64,000 bases of DNA from Pseudomonas putida NBRC 14164 (GTDB taxonomy: Bacteria; Pseudomonadota; Gammaproteobacteria; Pseudomonadales; Pseudomonadaceae), in NCBI RefSeq assembly GCF_000412675.1, contig NC_021505.1, forward strand, positions 3,218,501 through 3,282,500. The letters run 5' to 3'. The notes under the pieces were generated by a model. It worked only from the letters and a program-made list of their open reading frames with translations. It ran no database searches and was not told the origin of the DNA. Position numbers and translations under genes: made by a program. Position 1 is the stretch's first letter. Each line of letters starts with the position of its first letter. Shown here in pieces: positions 42,096-50,429 of this stretch.

Positions 42096-43370
42096 TTAAC
42101 ATTTGACCGTCCAGAGCTGATCGATCCGCGTCGTATAGGATTGGCTCATCATCTCCCTCCTCATCCCCCAGTCCGGGGATGCCGGCACGCTGGCGGCTCG
42201 CATCGTCCCCCTCCCCCAGCGCCCGTTGATGTCATCCATCACCTGCATCAGTCGATCACATGCCACTGACTGTTTGAGCGCAAACAAATCCTCTGAAAAA
42301 TCACCTGGTTGCCGCAGGTCCATCAGCAGCACTTCTGCCTTGCTGTAGCGAAATCCTGGCCTGAAGATTCGCCCGACCGCATCGGTGGCCAGTCGGGTCA
42401 TCAGCAGCGTGTCGCAGGTGGGGTATGGCAGCTCCACCAACGCGCCCTGTGCGTGGTGCGCCTCATCCGGGTTGAACATGCCGGTGCGAATGCTCACACG
42501 CATGCGCTTGCACACTGAGCCTTGGGCGCGGAGTTTTTCCGTTGCTCGGCCGACGTAAGTGGCCACTGCCTGCTTGATGGGCGCCAGCTCTGTCAGCCGC
42601 TTGCCGAACATCCGGCTGCAGCAGATTTCCTGCTTTGGGGGGTCGGGGTCGTCCAGTTCCAGGCACGGCGTGCCTGCGAGCTCGCGGGCAGTCTTCTCCA
42701 CCACCACACTGAATTTCTGCCGCAGCGTCCAGGCATCAGCCTTGGCCAGATCCATTGCCGTGTGAATGCCCATCGCCTCGAGGTGGGCGGTCATCCGCCG
42801 CCCGATGCCCCATACCTCTTTAACTTCGGTGTTGCGCAGCACCCAATCGCGCTTGAACGGATCGGTAATGTCGACCACACCCCCGGTCTGCGCCTGCAGG
42901 CACTTCGCCGTATGATTGGCCAGCTTGGCGAGCGTCTTTGTGCCGGCGATACCGACACCCACGGGGATACCGGTGCACTGGAAGATCCTGGACCGCATCT
43001 TGCGTCCGAACTGGGTCAGGTTTTCCTGTACTCCGGACAGATCAGCGAAGCACTCGTCGATGCTGTAGATCTCAGTGGCCGGCACCATCGAATCGATCAG
43101 GGTCATGACCCGCTCGCTCATGTCGCCGTACAACGCATAGTTGCTGCTGAAAGCCTTGATGCCGTGCCGGCGCAGCTTGTCCTTCACTTGAAAGTACGGC
43201 TCGCCCATCTTCACGAAGGGCTTCGCGTCGTATGACCTGGCGATCACGCAGCCGTCGTTGTTGCTCAACACGACGATCGGGGTTTTGGCCAGGTCGGGCC
43301 GAAACACGCGCTCGCAGCTCGCGTAGAACGAGTTGCAGTCGATCAGCGCGAATACCTGGTCACTGCGCAT
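42096..43370 (-). CDS. umuC: Y-family translesion DNA polymerase V subunit UmuC (RulB-like)
   Basis: The 424-residue polymerase begins MRSDQVFALIDCNSFYASCE, which carries the first catalytic Asp. It contains SIDECFADLSG with the paired acidic residues, and GVGIAGTKTLAKLANH of the fingers/palm region. The little-finger domain and the family C-terminal segment (about 350-424) are present, so it looks complete. It performs error-prone bypass of DNA damage with UmuD'. Start ATG 43370 overlaps the umuD stop by 11 bp; the longer start at 43406 would overlap more. SOS control comes from the LexA box upstream of umuD. Confidence 0.93.
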   Translation of the reverse strand: MRSDQVFALIDCNSFYASCERVFRPDLAKTPIVVLSNNDGCVIARSYDAKPFVKMGEPYFQVKDKLRRHGIKAFSSNYALYGDMSERVMTLIDSMVPATEIYSIDECFADLSGVQENLTQFGRKMRSRIFQCTGIPVGVGIAGTKTLAKLANHTAKCLQAQTGGVVDITDPFKRDWVLRNTEVKEVWGIGRRMTAHLEAMGIHTAMDLAKADAWTLRQKFSVVVEKTARELAGTPCLELDDPDPPKQEICCSRMFGKRLTELAPIKQAVATYVGRATEKLRAQGSVCKRMRVSIRTGMFNPDEAHHAQGALVELPYPTCDTLLMTRLATDAVGRIFRPGFRYSKAEVLLMDLRQPGDFSEDLFALKQSVACDRLMQVMDDINGRWGRGTMRAASVPASPDWGMRREMMSQSYTTRIDQLWTVKC

Positions 43371-43788
43371 GGTCGCGAACGCTGTAACGCACAACGCCCC
43401 AGACAACGAGCTCGTCGCCTTCCATGATGTACCGTGCCGGGTAGGCGGGATTTTCAGATTTCAGGATTACCACGCCATCGCGACGATGCAGACGCTTGCA
43501 AACGGGCTCGCTGTTGACTGCAGCGATGACAATGTCCCCATGCTCCGCCTCACGACCGCGGTCGACGATGACGATGTCACCCGAGTAGATCCCTGCCCCT
43601 TGCATGCTGTCGCCCTCCACTTTCACCAGATACACATGAGGTGCGCGAAGGTCGAATAGCTCATCAAGGGAAATATGGCCTTCCAGATGGTCCGCGGCAG
43701 GTGAAGGAAAACCAGCCGGAACGTGAAACGAATACAGCGGAAGCAGTTCGGTTCCGCCGGTTGGCGTACCCAAAAATTTGATGGTCAT
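43360..43788 (-). CDS. umuD: UmuD/RulA-type self-cleaving SOS polymerase subunit
   Basis: The 142-residue protein is a LexA-like S24 peptidase. The predicted self-cleavage bond is A25-G26 in FHVPAGFPSP, the catalytic serine is S61 in VEGDSMQGAG, and the lysine is K98 in VCKRL. RecA filaments trigger cleavage to UmuD', which joins UmuC to form DNA polymerase V. The much longer ORF (to 43968) runs through the LexA box and is not credible; ATG 43788 gives the normal length. First gene of the umuDC operon. Confidence 0.92.
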   Translation of the reverse strand: MTIKFLGTPTGGTELLPLYSFHVPAGFPSPAADHLEGHISLDELFDLRAPHVYLVKVEGDSMQGAGIYSGDIVIVDRGREAEHGDIVIAAVNSEPVCKRLHRRDGVVILKSENPAYPARYIMEGDELVVWGVVRYSVRDHAQ

Positions 43789-43808
43789 GGTGGAAGGTCC
43801 GATGCGAG

Positions 43809-43824
43809 CTGTATGTATATACAG
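43809..43824. promoter_or_regulatory. LexA (SOS) box upstream of umuD
   Basis: CTGTATGTATATACAG matches the CTGT-N8-ACAG consensus perfectly and is almost fully palindromic. It lies 21 bp before the umuD start codon, as expected for repression of umuDC until DNA damage. Confidence 0.93.
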
Positions 43825-44059
43825 TAAATCTGGCATCGGCTGCCCGGTCAATCCTGACCGGTAAAAATTCTGACGGACGAGAGGTGAGGTATGTGCGCTC
43901 CCAGCATCCACTGAGCAACAGCACTGATAACGTGGCGCCGTGCCGTCAGCCAGCGCTTCTCCGTTCAACGATAAAGCCTGCTCGCTGAAGGTGGCGCCTA
44001 CCGGGAAAGCGGGGGGGCTAGTCTAGACTGGACATGAGAAACCACCACGGAGCCAGCAA

Positions 44060-44623
44060 ATGGACCCGTTAACCTCTGATCAGTCGAAACCTCATGAAAC
44101 TCCTGAAGACGCCGACCATCTCAGGTTTCATCGCGCCCATGAGCATATGCACCATCCCTTTGGTAATGATGCATTTGCCCGCAGAGCCGAAGCTTTCGCC
44201 CGTTTCTTTGGCACACCGTTGTTCTTAGGGTCTCAATCAGTAGTGGTTCTTATTTGGATGGGTATCAGCTTATCGGGGCTGTCAGCGTTCGACCCTTACC
44301 CTTTCATTCTATTGAACCTAGCGTTTAGTCTGCAGGCGGCCTATGCGGCCCCTCTAATTCTTCTTGCCCAAACTCGCCAAGCCGACCGTGACAAAGCTAC
44401 CTCTGAAGCAGACGCACGACATCGAGAGGCAATTGCCATGGCCAATCAACGACGGCAGCGGGACGCAGAGATTCACAGCCAGCAGATACTGCAGTTATTG
44501 GAGCAAAATACACAGCTCACGGAAGTAACAAAGCAAATGAGTGAAAGAATCGAGATGCTCACTTCGCAGATGCACTCACACTTGCTTACCTCATCAGAGA
44601 AAGCGTCTACATCCAGCAACTAA
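44060..44623 (+). CDS. DUF1003 membrane protein
   Basis: The 187-residue protein has a His-rich N-terminal part. It then shows the DUF1003 core of two membrane spans (LFLGSQSVVVLIWMGISLSG and FDPYPFILLNLAFSLQAAYA, about 54-105). A long C-terminal coiled coil follows (ANQRRQRDAEIHSQQILQLL to MSERIEMLTSQM). The family's function is unknown; cyclic-nucleotide or c-di-GMP associations have been suggested only loosely. CGGAG is 7 nt before the ATG. Base composition is more AT-rich than in most neighbours, consistent with an accessory region. Confidence 0.82.
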   Translation: MDPLTSDQSKPHETPEDADHLRFHRAHEHMHHPFGNDAFARRAEAFARFFGTPLFLGSQSVVVLIWMGISLSGLSAFDPYPFILLNLAFSLQAAYAAPLILLAQTRQADRDKATSEADARHREAIAMANQRRQRDAEIHSQQILQLLEQNTQLTEVTKQMSERIEMLTSQMHSHLLTSSEKASTSSN

Positions 44624-44895
44624 GCAACCCGACCATCGAAGACGTCTTCTTGCCGCTGATGATCGGCGAGAGAGCGCCGCCAGGTGGCCGGAAGAAGTGG
44701 CCAGAGTGCGCGAGTGGGAGCGGCTGGTTAGCGACCGTCTTCGCCACAGTGACCGATCCCACCGTCAGGTCTGATGACAAGGCAAACGCAGGCCGCTTTA
44801 GATGAATGCCGGCTGGTCTGACAGCAGTCCGCCCATGAGGAACCCGGTGCCCGTGGGTATGAGCGTGACCGCGGCAGATTGCGAATCTTCGACGC

Positions 44896-45246
44896 ATGGC
44901 TTCCAAGTCAGCTAACCCCGAAAGCCCTTTCGTGTTCCAACCGAGCAAAGGTGGGCTGTGGATCAACGAACCAAGTGTTACAATCCGCCAATTCAAATCG
45001 GCGCTGAAGGCGCTGAACATCCGTGAACGCCGTCAGTACGACACCCGCCGCACCTACGCAACCATGTGCCTGATGTCTGGGATGAACCCCGTGTTCATCG
45101 CGAGCCAGCTTGGCCACAGCGTCGAGATGTTGCTCTCTACCTACGCGAAATGGATCAGCTCCTCCTCGGACTGGAGGGAGCTGGAGAAGCTGCCGCCCCG
45201 AGTCGAATTGGCCCAAAACTGGCCCAAGACTGACGACAGGGCCTAA
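44896..45246 (+). pseudogene. C-terminal remnant of a tyrosine-type site-specific integrase
   Basis: Only about 116 residues remain of a protein normally 300-400 long. The catalytic C-terminal part is recognisable: YDTRRTYATMCLMSGMNP (normally an HxxR-like RHTFAT; here the His is Arg), then IASQLGHSVEMLLSTYAKWI with the GH motif and the nucleophile tyrosine. The upstream frame hits TGA at 44866, and the N-terminal and first-Arg regions are absent, so it is inactive. It lies between the umuDC/DUF1003 region and the core gene ybiT, marking an old mobile-element insertion. Confidence 0.75.
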
Positions 45247-45278
45247 ATACACCTCTGGAACCCCCGCAGGACAAGCAC

Positions 45279-46865
45279 TTGATTTCTACCGCTAACATCA
45301 CCATGCAGTTCGGCTCCAAGCCGCTGTTCGAAAACGTTTCCGTAAAATTCAACAACGGCAACCGTTACGGCCTGATCGGCGCTAACGGTTGCGGCAAGTC
45401 GACCTTCATGAAGATCCTCGGCGGCGACCTGGAGCCGTCCGGTGGCCAGGTCATGCTTGAGCCGAACACCCGCCTGGGCAAGCTGCGCCAGGACCAGTTC
45501 GCCTATGAAGAATTCACCGTGATCGACACCGTGATCATGGGCCACGGCCAGCTGTGGAAAGTCAAGGCCGAGCGCGACCGTATCTACTCGCTGCCGGAAA
45601 TGACCGAGGAAGACGGCATGGCCGTCGCCGAGCTGGAAACCGAATTCGCCGAAATGGACGGCTACACCGCCGAATCCCGCGCCGGTGAACTGCTGCTCGG
45701 CCTGGGTATCCCCCTGGAGCAACACTTCGGCCCGATGAGCGAAGTGGCGCCAGGCTGGAAGCTGCGTGTGCTGCTGGCCCAGGCATTGTTCTCGGACCCG
45801 GACGTGCTGCTGCTCGACGAACCGACCAACCACCTGGATATCAACACCATCCGCTGGCTGGAAACGATCCTCACGGCGCGTAACAGCACCATGATCATCA
45901 TTTCCCACGACCGCCACTTCCTCAACAGCGTCTGCACCCACATGGCCGACCTGGACTACGGCGAGCTGCGCCTGTTCCCGGGCAACTATGACGAGTACAT
46001 GACTGCGGCTACCCAGTCGCGCGAGCAATTGCTGTCGGACAACGCCAAGAAAAAGGCACAGATCGCAGAGCTGCAGACCTTCGTCAGCCGCTTCTCGGCC
46101 AACGCCTCCAAGGCCAAGCAGGCGACTTCGCGCGCCAAGCAGATCGACAAGATCCAGCTGGCCGAGGTCAAGCCTTCCAGCCGTGTCAGCCCGTTCATCC
46201 GCTTCGAGCAGACCAAAAAGCTGCACCGTCAGGCGGTAGTGGTCGAGAAGATGGCGAAAGCCTTCGACGACAAGGTGCTGTTCAAGAACTTCGACATTAC
46301 CGTCGAAGCGGGCGAGCGCGTTGCGATCATCGGCCCCAACGGTATTGGCAAGACTACCCTGCTGCGTACCTTGGTCGGCGAAATGACCCCGGATGCCGGA
46401 TCGGTGAAATGGACCGACAGCGCCGAAGTGGGCTACTACGCCCAGGACCACGCTCACGACTTTGAAGACGACCTGAGCCTGTTCGACTGGATGGGCCAGT
46501 GGACCTCCGGCGAGCAGGTGATTCGCGGCACCCTGGGGCGCATGCTGTTCTCCAACGACGAGATCCTCAAGTCGGTGAAGGTGATTTCCGGTGGTGAGCA
46601 AGGCCGCATGCTGTTCGGCAAGCTGATCCTGCAAAAGCCTAACGTGCTGGTGATGGACGAGCCTACCAACCACCTGGACATGGAATCGATCGAGGCGCTG
46701 AACCTGGCGCTGGAAAACTACCCGGGCACCCTGCTGTTCGTCAGCCACGACCGCGAGTTCGTGTCGTCGCTGGCCACCCGCATCATCGAGCTGTCGCCCG
46801 ATGGCGTGGTGGACTTCAGCGGCACCTACGACGATTACCTGCGCAGCCAGGGCGTACTGGTCTGA
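45279..46865 (+). CDS. ybiT: ABC-F family ATPase YbiT
   Basis: The 528-residue protein has two ABC ATPase domains. Walker A motifs are GANGCGKST and GPNGIGKTT, the Walker B/EQ regions are [13 protein letters not shown] and [13 protein letters not shown], and a basic linker lies between. Length and sequence ([31 protein letters not shown]) match E. coli YbiT, a ribosome-associated translation factor, rather than EttA or Uup. The start is TTG 45279 with AGGA upstream. It is preceded by an integrase remnant and followed by a REP palindrome. Confidence 0.93.
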   Translation: MISTANITMQFGSKPLFENVSVKFNNGNRYGLIGANGCGKSTFMKILGGDLEPSGGQVMLEPNTRLGKLRQDQFAYEEFTVIDTVIMGHGQLWKVKAERDRIYSLPEMTEEDGMAVAELETEFAEMDGYTAESRAGELLLGLGIPLEQHFGPMSEVAPGWKLRVLLAQALFSDPDVLLLDEPTNHLDINTIRWLETILTARNSTMIIISHDRHFLNSVCTHMADLDYGELRLFPGNYDEYMTAATQSREQLLSDNAKKKAQIAELQTFVSRFSANASKAKQATSRAKQIDKIQLAEVKPSSRVSPFIRFEQTKKLHRQAVVVEKMAKAFDDKVLFKNFDITVEAGERVAIIGPNGIGKTTLLRTLVGEMTPDAGSVKWTDSAEVGYYAQDHAHDFEDDLSLFDWMGQWTSGEQVIRGTLGRMLFSNDEILKSVKVISGGEQGRMLFGKLILQKPNVLVMDEPTNHLDMESIEALNLALENYPGTLLFVSHDREFVSSLATRIIELSPDGVVDFSGTYDDYLRSQGVLV

Positions 46866-46904
46866 TTGATGGGTAAGGCCTGGCCATTGTGTATGGCTGG
46901 GCCT

Positions 46905-46926
46905 CTTCGCGGGCTTGCCCGCGAAG
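46905..46926. repeat. single REP palindrome
   Basis: CTTCGCGGGC and GCCCGCGAAG are perfect 10-bp arms around TT. This is the common P. putida REP core, sitting 40 bp after ybiT where it may also serve as a 3' stem. Confidence 0.8.
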
Positions 46927-47046
46927 ATCCCACCGCCAGCCCTACAGCTGACGCAACCCGACGAATAATTCGTTAGCCTGCTTTCATTTCCTTCATGTAA
47001 CAGCCATCATGGAACCACGCCCAACCGCCCGCCCGCGAAAGAGCCC

Positions 47047-48240
47047 ATGACCGCGCAACAACCTGCCCCCGCCAGCAACACGCAGCACATCACTCAGCAG
47101 ATCCTGTCGATCGTTTTCTACACCTTCATTGCCTTCCTCTGCATCGGCCTGCCGATTGCGGTGCTACCCAGCTTCGTGCACGACCAACTGGGCTTTGGTG
47201 CAGTGATCGCCGGGATAACCATCGGCCTGCAATACCTGGCCACCCTGCTCAGCCGCCCGTTTGCCGGGCGCGTTGCAGATACCCTCGGGGGCAAGCAAGC
47301 CATCCGTTTCGGCCTGATGGGAATTGCCGGCTGCGGGGTATTGACCCTGTTATCGGCCTGGACCCTGACGCTGCCCCTGCTGAGCCTGGCGCTGCTGCTT
47401 GTGGGCCGTTTGCTGCTCGGCATCGCCCAGGGGCTGATCGGTGTGGCCACCTTGAGCTGGGGCATCAGCCAGGTCGGCCCCGAACACACCGCCCGGGTGA
47501 TCTCATGGAACGGCATCGCCTCCTACGGCGCGATTGCGATTGGCGCGCCCCTGGGAGTGTTGGCCGTGGATGGGCTGGATTTCAGCGTGCTGGGGCCAGC
47601 TTTGCTGGTGCTGGCAACCCTTGCCATGCTGGTGTTGCGCAAGCGTCCCGACGTGGTGGTGGTACGCGGCGAACGCCTGCCGTTCTGGTCGGCGTTTGCC
47701 CGGGTCGCGCCGTGCGGCCTTGGCCTGACCCTGGCCTCGATCGGCTATGGCACCCTGACCACCTTCGTCACCTTGTACTATCTGGAGCGCGGCTGGGGTG
47801 GCGCAGCCTGGTGTTTGAGTGCGTTTGGTGTGTGTTTCATCATTTCGCGGCTGCTGTTCGTCAACGCGGTCAACCGGTTTGGTGGTTACAACGTGGCGGT
47901 CGCCTGCATGGCCACTGAAGTGCTCGGCCTGAGCCTGCTGTGGCTCGCGCCTTCGCCGGCCTGGGCTCTGGTTGGCGCAGGGCTTACCGGGTTCGGGCTG
48001 TCGCTGGTGTACCCGGCGCTGGGCGTCGAGGCAATCCGGCAGGTCCCCAGCAGCAGCCGCGGCGCGGGGCTGGGGGCCTATGCGGTGTTCTTCGATATGG
48101 CCTTGGCTATCGCCGGCCCGGTGATGGGCGCAGTAGCCGTGCACCTGGGCTATGCCTCGATCTTCTGCGTGGCTGCCCTGCTCGCCCTGGCCGGGGTGGG
48201 CCTAACGCTGTTGCTGTCGCGGCACGCTCGCCGCAGCTGA
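47047..48240 (+). CDS. MFS transporter (YhhS/YfcJ type)
   Basis: The 397-residue, 12-span major facilitator has the conserved loop 2-3 motif RPFAGRVADTLGGKQAI near residue 73 and a matching RLLFVNAVNRFGG in the second half. Overall similarity is to the YhhS/YfcJ drug-efflux-like branch. Substrate unknown. Its last 39 bp overlap the convergent hydrolase gene. Confidence 0.88.
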   Translation: MTAQQPAPASNTQHITQQILSIVFYTFIAFLCIGLPIAVLPSFVHDQLGFGAVIAGITIGLQYLATLLSRPFAGRVADTLGGKQAIRFGLMGIAGCGVLTLLSAWTLTLPLLSLALLLVGRLLLGIAQGLIGVATLSWGISQVGPEHTARVISWNGIASYGAIAIGAPLGVLAVDGLDFSVLGPALLVLATLAMLVLRKRPDVVVVRGERLPFWSAFARVAPCGLGLTLASIGYGTLTTFVTLYYLERGWGGAAWCLSAFGVCFIISRLLFVNAVNRFGGYNVAVACMATEVLGLSLLWLAPSPAWALVGAGLTGFGLSLVYPALGVEAIRQVPSSSRGAGLGAYAVFFDMALAIAGPVMGAVAVHLGYASIFCVAALLALAGVGLTLLLSRHARRS

Positions 48241-49248
48241 CCGCTCGGCCAGTTGCGGCGTGCCCAGCGCCTGGCTGAAGAACGCCGCCGTTTCACGCTC
48301 TAGCGAATGATGGATATGGCGGCGGTCCACGCCCTCGGCATCTTTGCACAGCGCCGGCATCCGCGCGTACTGCTCGGCGTCGCAGTGGGCCATGAACACA
48401 AAGTGGCCGGCGCCGGCCAACAGGCGGTAATCGGGTGTGACCGGCAGCTTGCGGGCCAGAGCCTCGGCGTTGCGGTCCACCGCCACCAGTTGGTCGCTAT
48501 CGCCGCTATAGATCAGGGCTGGCACCTGAACCCCGGCCAAGGCATGGCGCCCGAACAGCAGGCTCAGCGGTGCCATCAGCATCACCGCCCCTACCCGCGG
48601 GTCGGCCTGCGGCGCCAGTTCGCTGCGGTCGGCAATCAATATGCCGTGGGTCTTGCAGGCGTCGGCGTCGTTCGGGCGTTCCAGGCAGTACTGGCGCAGG
48701 CGGTCCAGGTCCGGGCGCGCACCGGAAAGGATCAACGCGGTTTCGCCACCAGCCGAATAACCGATCACGCCCACCTTGCCTTCGTCCAGATAAGGCCCGA
48801 CCAATGCATCATCGCGGGCGGCGGTGATTGCGGCGCTGACTTGCAGCGGCCGACCATACAGGTTGCTCAGGGTGCCCAGACGACTGTGGTCGCGGGCGTT
48901 GTCCCCCGGGTGCACTACCGCCACCACCACGAAGCCTCGCCGCGCCAACGCGGTTGCCAGGTAGTGCAGCGCCAATGGGCTGCCGGTATTGCCGTGGGAC
49001 AGGACCAGTAACGGGAATCGGCCCGTGGCGACGGGTGCCTCCTCAGCCACCTCGACTGGATAGCCGTCTATACGGCTACTACGGGGTTTACCAATAGCGG
49101 GGTAGAACGCCAGTGCTTGCATCGGCCGGCTATCGACCGGGTCGGCCAAGGTCATAGGGTGCAGGCCGACAACCCGCGGCGCAGCCTCGGCATGGGCCAG
49201 CAGGCCGCCGAGCAGGACCAGCGCCAACAGGCAGCGGGGAATAGTCAT
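48202..49248 (-). CDS. exported alpha/beta hydrolase (dienelactone hydrolase/PAF-acetylhydrolase-like)
   Basis: The 348-residue protein has a signal peptide (LLALVLLGGLLAHAEA, cleavage near residue 22). The hydrolase fold shows LVLSHGNTGS oxyanion region, nucleophile Ser in VIGYSAGGE near residue 166, acidic SGDSDQLV near 246, and catalytic His in GAGHFVF near 283. It is probably a periplasmic esterase or lipase-like enzyme of unknown substrate. It converges on the MFS gene. Confidence 0.85.
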   Translation of the reverse strand: MTIPRCLLALVLLGGLLAHAEAAPRVVGLHPMTLADPVDSRPMQALAFYPAIGKPRSSRIDGYPVEVAEEAPVATGRFPLLVLSHGNTGSPLALHYLATALARRGFVVVAVVHPGDNARDHSRLGTLSNLYGRPLQVSAAITAARDDALVGPYLDEGKVGVIGYSAGGETALILSGARPDLDRLRQYCLERPNDADACKTHGILIADRSELAPQADPRVGAVMLMAPLSLLFGRHALAGVQVPALIYSGDSDQLVAVDRNAEALARKLPVTPDYRLLAGAGHFVFMAHCDAEQYARMPALCKDAEGVDRRHIHHSLERETAAFFSQALGTPQLAERSAAASVPRQQQR

Positions 49249-49448
49249 CGGCCAGCGGTTCCTTGCAGGGCGAAGAGAAAGCCCAGCATAGAGCCGGCCT
49301 GGCTGGCGCCGGATGAAAACTGGATGAAACCATCGTCATGCAAGTTGCGCGCGCACCCTATGCATTTGCGCATGGCGTCGAACCCGTGGCATAGATACAG
49401 GTCCACGTCTTTACGTGACCGTTTCGCGCCAATGAAGGAGATTCATGC

Positions 49449-50288
49449 ATGAGCAAGCCCGCCTATGTACCCCCCAAGGTCTGGCGCAACGAGGCAGCCT
49501 CCGGCGGCCAGTTCGCCAGCATCAACCGCCCGGTTGCCGGCCCGACGCACGACAAGGACCTGCCGCTGGGCAAGCACCCGCTGCAGCTGTATTCCCTGGC
49601 AACACCCAATGGCGTCAAGGTCACCATTGCCCTTGAAGAGCTGCTTGCCTTGGGCCATACCGCAGCCGAGTACGATGCCTGGTTGATACGCATTGGTGAG
49701 GGCGACCAGTTTTCCAGCGGCTTCGTCCAGGTCAACCCCAATTCCAAGATCCCTGCCCTGCTCGACCGCAGCGTCGAACCAGCTGTGCGCGTATTTGAAT
49801 CGGGTTCGATCCTGCTGTACCTGGCAGACAAGTTCGGCGCACTGCTGCCAAAATCGCCCGCTACACGCACAGAGAGCCTGAATTGGCTGTTCTGGCAGAT
49901 GGGCGCGGCGCCTTACCTGGGTGGTGGCTTCGGTCACTTCTACGTGTACGCCCCGGAAAAATTCGAATACGCGATCAACCGCTTCACCATGGAGGCCAAG
50001 CGTCAACTGGACGTGCTTGACCGCCGCCTGGCCGAGAGCCGTTACCTGGGCGGTGATGAGTACAGCATTGCCGATATTGCCGTGTGGCCGTGGTATGGCC
50101 AGCTGGTGCGCGGCAACCTGTATGACGCGGCAGAATTCCTGGCGGTGGATGAGTATCCCAACGTACAGCGCTGGGCCGCGGAAATTGCCCTGCGCCCGGC
50201 GGTGCAGCGCGGAACTCGGGTAAACCGGACGTGGGGGGATGAGGCCAGCCAGGTGCCCGAGCGGCATACGGCGCAGGACCTGGATTGA
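49449..50288 (+). CDS. yghU: YghU-type glutathione S-transferase/disulfide-bond oxidoreductase
   Basis: The 279-residue protein is of the Nu-class GST type (YghU). An N-terminal extension precedes the thioredoxin-like domain (LQLYSLATPNGVKVTIALEE near residues 46-65, NPNSKIPALLD near 97-107, ESGSILLYLAD near 117-127), and an all-helical C-terminal domain follows (ADIAVWPWYGQL). YghU enzymes bind two glutathiones and reduce disulfides or organic peroxides. A strong AAGGAG precedes the ATG. Probably monocistronic, with a hairpin just downstream. Confidence 0.92.
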   Translation: MSKPAYVPPKVWRNEAASGGQFASINRPVAGPTHDKDLPLGKHPLQLYSLATPNGVKVTIALEELLALGHTAAEYDAWLIRIGEGDQFSSGFVQVNPNSKIPALLDRSVEPAVRVFESGSILLYLADKFGALLPKSPATRTESLNWLFWQMGAAPYLGGGFGHFYVYAPEKFEYAINRFTMEAKRQLDVLDRRLAESRYLGGDEYSIADIAVWPWYGQLVRGNLYDAAEFLAVDEYPNVQRWAAEIALRPAVQRGTRVNRTWGDEASQVPERHTAQDLD

Positions 50289-50296
50289 GGGTTGGC

Positions 50297-50317
50297 CGGG
50301 GTCGCTGGGCGACCCCG
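50297..50317 (+). terminator. GC hairpin after the GST gene
   Basis: CGGGGTCGC (50297-50305) and GCGACCCCG (50309-50317) form a perfect 9-bp stem with a TGG loop, 8 bp after the stop codon. No T-run follows, so termination efficiency is uncertain. Confidence 0.6.
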
Positions 50318-50429
50318 ACAATGCCCGCTTGCATAAAACCATTTGCCCCCGCGCAAACCTGCGTCCGCCAAGCCCTTCTTGTACACTCCTCGCACTAGCC
50401 CCCACCTGCACAAATTTTTTGGTGAACGC

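Noticed and set aside
43789..43968. 60-residue N-terminal extension of UmuD
   Set aside because: It would translate through the LexA operator and gives a protein longer than the family; ATG 43788 yields the normal size.
44624..44895. further coding remnant upstream of the integrase fragment
   Set aside because: Several short frames exist, but none shows integrase N-terminal features or a consistent reading frame; I could not support a gene here.
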